From positions 1 to 35,909 of the forward strand of contig JAJNNY010000126.1 of the NCBI GenBank assembly GCA_022453515.1: a stretch of DNA of 35,909 bases. The letters are read 5' to 3'. The stretch is from Astrocystis sublimbata (taxonomy: Eukaryota; Ascomycota; Sordariomycetes; Xylariales; Xylariaceae). The position numbers and the translations under genes are program-made. The notes under the pieces are model-generated. The model did no database searches. It worked only from the letters and a program-made list of their open reading frames with translations, and had not been told where the DNA came from. Numbering within the stretch: the first letter of the stretch is position 1; each line of letters starts with the position of its first letter. Shown here in pieces: positions 32,422 through 35,909 of the stretch.

Positions 32422-33357
32422 ATGGCATCCCAAACAGTTGTTCTCATCACCGGCACCACGCGGGGTATAGGCGAAGGTATCTTGAAGGAGTACCTCGCCA
32501 AGCCAAACCACATCGTCATCTCAGCGAATCGCGATCCCAGCAACACCGCATCACAGGTTCTACTAAAGTACCCCACGGCCCAGAACACCAAGCACATTCT
32601 AGTCAAGGTCGACTGCGATACTCCCACAGATCCCGCCAATGCCGTCAAAGAGCTAGCCTCTCAGGGGATCGACCATGTAGACATCCTCATTGCCAACGCT
32701 GGCATCGCCCTACTGTGGACCAGTGTTGCCGAGGTCAAGCCCGAGGAGATCCAGAAGCACCTGGAAACCAACGTCTATGGCTTCCTTCACCTGTTCCAGG
32801 CTTTCTTGCCTGTGCTGCAGCGCTCCAAGAAGCCTACTTGGGTGACTATTGGTTCATGTGCCGCTTGGCTCACGGTATGTATAACACCACAATTCATAAA
32901 TTTTATAAAATTTTCAAAGGGAAAGCCCCGCTGACCATGCCACAGTGAGTAATCGCAATCGGAGCGAAAAGCCGATGATGTTGTACTGATAACGCGTAGG
33001 GAAATGATCCCGATGAAAAACGCTGCCTACGCGCCGACAAAACTTATGACGCACTGGTATACCAAGGCGATGCACATCGAGCACCCAGAGCTCTGCGCAT
33101 TCCCCATCGACCCGGGGTGAGTGAAACTACACCAACCCGATTAAGTAGCAACGGCCCTGAGACTAATCCCATTTTCCCAAATTAGCTGGGCGCAGACCGA
33201 TCTGGGCAACCGAGGCGCTGCTGCGTTCGGCTTCGAGCAAGCTGCCGTGCCTGTCGCCGACAGCGCCGGCGGTATTGTCAAGGTTGTGGATGCAGCTACG
33301 CGCGAGACTCATGGCGGCAAGATGTGGACTCACGATGGCAAAGATGTTGCGTGGTAA
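32422..33357 (+). CDS. Short-chain dehydrogenase/reductase, Nor-1 (norsolorinate ketoreductase)-like
   Basis: Classical SDR of about 250 residues. The NAD(P)-binding motif is TGTTRGIG near the N-terminus, followed by NAG in ANAGI, the catalytic Ser in TIGSCAAW and YAPTK (Tyr, Lys). The C-terminal part reads IDPGWAQTDLGNRGA, typical of the AflD/Nor-1-like group of fungal reductases that act on ketones of polyketides. Exons: 32422-32874, a 25-nt exon at 32920-32944, 33000-33116, and 33186-33357. The GTGAGT donor at 32945 and the frame on both sides support the small exon (GKAPLTMPQ). For exon 1 to join it, one G is needed at the CACGG|TATGT junction (about 32874), so a one-base loss is likely. 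The ATG is preceded by CATC and follows a TATATAG box. Substrate unknown; likely a tailoring enzyme of the cluster. Confidence 0.83.
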
Positions 33358-34224
33358 TCGCAAAGGTATCAGAACGAGCGACTGTCGCCTCATGGCCGGT
33401 GTTTAAGAACTCCTTTGTGGATTAGCCCCGCGCAATTAGCTACTCTAGAATTACCATGATTTTTTGACCTCTTATTTATCACGTCGATTCTATGCAAGCA
33501 AAGCTGGTTTTATCTGATAACCCAAAAGCACCTGGTGAGATGATCGTTCACTGCATCATCCCTAGGTACCTAGTTGTTCGGGAGGGGTGAACTAATTATG
33601 AGCCCTGCAGTTAGTTTTTTTGAATAAGGACTACCTAGTTCGTGTTGCAGGTGCCCTGTCATGCACTAGGTATTGTACGGTTGACCAGTGTCCGTAGTGC
33701 TAATATAGCCCACTTCGGCTGGCGCGCAACTAAGACATTGATTTATACTATCGCGTGAGAGCTGTTTTTGGACTGAAGTTCATAAGCAACGAGACAAGAT
33801 CTATACACACAACGCAATGAATCTTTTAAGCGTATATCGTGTTATGTTAGGTACCTGCAAGTACCAGATAAAAAAGCTCGACCCATAAATTCCCACCAAC
33901 TTACCTATGTGTGTATCAATTTGTAGGGGCAGTTTGGAGAAATCGGATGAATGCGGACTACATGATTCCAACTTGCTGATATTGATTCAACCATGCCGCT
34001 GTACATTTTAGGCTCATAGCTGCAATCTTTACAGGCACAAGAAGAATAACACATACTATCAAACGACATCATGCCTAGCAATGCATTGTTACTATCTAGC
34101 TCAAGAAACTTGAAAGAAATGGTCTAGTCTATTGAAAAGAATAAGAAAGTAGTCAGTTGCCTATCAGAAAAGTCTAAAACTTCATACAACCATGTGAATG
34201 GAATAGTAGAATGAACCGAAGGAA
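33358..34224. other. Convergent intergenic region
   Basis: About 870 nt between the 3' ends of the dehydrogenase (plus) and the FAD oxidase (minus). No gene. CCTAGGTACCTAG and related palindromic motifs occur near 33563, 33633, 33668 and 33848. Both genes should terminate here; I see no specific terminator. Confidence 0.5.
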
Positions 34225-35909
34225 CTAGTTGGACCTGCATAGGCGTCCCTCGTTGTCCGGCTTCACACGGTCACTACCAACAGATGCCGACCCATACAGC
34301 AAGAAAGCGGGATCGTATTTTTCCTTGACAGCCAAGAGTTTCGGATAGTTCTCACCAAAGTAGTCATTCTTCCAGTCAGGGTTGTCGAATGTCGCCTCGT
34401 TGATGTAGGCTCCGCCACCCGGTGTCAGGGCCTTGAGCAAGTCTTGATTGACGTTCATCTCGGCCTGTAGATCCTCAACGACGGAGATAGGGCCGTCGAG
34501 GTCGAAGTATACGTCCATATTGAGCCAGTACAGCGAATCACGCCATGCCGGTAGCACGACATTGTCTCCGGGGCGGTTCCCGATGCGGGCATGCGTGACA
34601 TTGTTCGCGATGCCATTCACGCGAAATGGATGGGTGGGGTTCTTCGTAGTTATGTTGCGAAATGTGGCCATGAGACTCGGAAGGTTATCTTGCACGGCCT
34701 TCCGCTGGATTAATCGTCCTCCTATGTTGTTGTTCGTAGTGTAGTCGCCGTACGGTAGATCAGGGTTGTAATGCGTGAAATGCTCATGATAAGTCGGCAT
34801 CCCACTTGTCGAGTAGGTGTATTGTAAACCAAGCTTCTTCAATGTCTCAATGAAGGGATTGAATGCATCTGCGATGGCTCCCTCCGTTGCATCGGGCAAT
34901 GTTGAAAAGTACAGTTCGAAGAAGCGGTCCGAGAACCCCCAGAAGGTATTGAAACCAGGTATCTGGTCAAACACGAGCAACTGTCTTTGCCAGGCCTCAA
35001 CAGCAGCCCAATACGCATCGTCATCGCCCGTGTTCGTAAAAGTCATCTCCACCCCAGCTACAGGGCCGTCGGGATGCGCTCTGGTAGTCTGCGAAATGAC
35101 AATAGCGTAAGCACTACCGCCTCCATTCATCGCCCAGAATAAATCAGAATTCTCAGATGGGCTGGCGACCAAATGCTTCCCTTCTGTGGTCACTACCTCG
35201 TACTCGAGAGTGTTATCCGTACCAAGTCCATAAAGGCTGCCCAATGCACCGTGGCCGCCACCTGAGACCCAACCTCCAGCTAGTCCGACAGTGGGACAGT
35301 ATCCACCAGTCACACGAAGTCCGTGTCTGGAGGCAGATTCGTATACTTCGAAGGCCTGTACGCCTGCACCGAGCTTTACAGCTGGGCCGTTATAGTGGGC
35401 ACTCGTATAGTTTGAAAAGGAGATGTCCTTGAGATTGTGCGTCCACAGTGCCAATGAACCCTTGCCGGTCGATCTGCCGAGATAATCATGACCAGTGTTC
35501 TTGACTGAAACGCGAATGTTCTTCTTCTTCGCGAACTTGACCGCTGTTTGAACATCACTTGCACTGCTCACATTGACAGCGTATGAAGCGAGGTTGCCAA
35601 GGGTGCATGATGCAGAGGGCGCTGTATATGGACTACAGCTCTCGTTCAGCCATAAGGGCGACATGACAGTGACAGGATCATCAAAGCTATGATTGTCAGA
35701 TATCAGATGCAGGTAATTCCGGGGGATGGCTTCACCATGACTCACTAAGGCATCGTCAGATTATATGATTCTCGGGTTGTCGTGCAAACACTCTCCAAAA
35801 ACGATTCGCCATGGCACATTTCAGCCAATGGTTTACCGACAATCAGTTGGCCATCCACAGATCGGTTGAAAACGCTCCATTCATGTTCGGTAGGCCATGC
35901 TGCATCGGT
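34225..35909 (-). CDS. Berberine-bridge-type FAD-linked oxidase (N-terminus off window, one-base frameshift)
   Basis: FAD-binding PCMH/BBE-family oxidase; at least 558 residues are visible. The downstream frame (34225-35745, no intron) has NTGHDYLGRS with the His expected to bind the flavin 8-alpha carbon (35488-35490). It also has GGYCPTVGLAGG with the Cys expected to bind the 6 position (35296-35298), so bicovalent FAD is likely. GGWVSGGGHGALG and a BBE-type C-terminus near YGSASVGSD follow. Upstream, in another frame, 35750-35909 encodes DAAWPTEHEW, FNRSVDGQLI and a MCHGE-type Cys, a usual N-terminal part of the family. The two join if one T is restored near 35747, so a one-base loss is likely. 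The start and any signal peptide lie beyond the edge. Family members oxidise small molecules with O2 and are often secreted. Tail-to-tail with the dehydrogenase. Probable tailoring enzyme. Confidence 0.85.

Noticed and set aside
1..35909. tRNA or rRNA genes
   Set aside because: I saw no tRNA-like B-box arm or rRNA sequence on either strand by eye; this was not an exhaustive model search.

Overview
The window is genomic DNA of a filamentous ascomycete (Pezizomycotina). The evidence is short introns of about 50-120 nt with fungal branch sites, a multidomain highly reducing polyketide synthase (HR-PKS), a bZIP-ankyrin (bANK/TOXE-type) regulator, and kinase relics carrying C-to-T/G-to-A changes of the kind left by repeat-induced point mutation (RIP). 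I cannot name the species; the gene set suits Sordariomycetes or relatives.

Layout. Bases 1-30865 form one near-perfect inverted repeat with arms of about 15.4 kb and a 3-nt spacer at about 15429-15431. The left arm reads: 5' part of an alpha/beta hydrolase (minus strand, cut by the window edge), a shared promoter region of about 1.1 kb, HR-PKS (plus, 1558-9871), a 2.5-kb gene-poor stretch, bANK regulator (plus, 12400-13621), a small ankyrin relic, and a casein-kinase-1-like pseudogene beside the centre. The right arm mirrors this order: kinase relic, bANK (minus, 17238-18461), HR-PKS (minus, 20990-29310), hydrolase start (plus, 30449). Past 30865 the sequence is single copy: the rest of the hydrolase (to 31623), a Nor-1-like short-chain dehydrogenase (32422-33357) and a berberine-bridge-type FAD oxidase (minus, 34225 to the right edge).

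Proposed working of the cluster (inference). The HR-PKS has KS-AT-DH-(no active C-MeT)-ER-KR-ACP and no release domain, so it should make a reduced, unmethylated chain. The divergently transcribed hydrolase is the natural candidate for release or transfer of that chain. The dehydrogenase and the covalent-flavin oxidase would tailor it, and the bANK protein would switch the genes on.

Main caution. I listed about thirty differences between the arms by eye. Nearly all are single-base indels in short homopolymers and only two are substitutions. The same kind of one-base loss is inferred in the hydrolase, dehydrogenase and oxidase outside the repeat. Neither PKS copy is open as written, but almost every break in one arm is intact in the other. 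This looks like unpolished long-read consensus. A fold-back read or assembly artefact must therefore be excluded before the palindrome is treated as biology. If it is real, it is an extremely recent giant inverted duplication of a biosynthetic locus.
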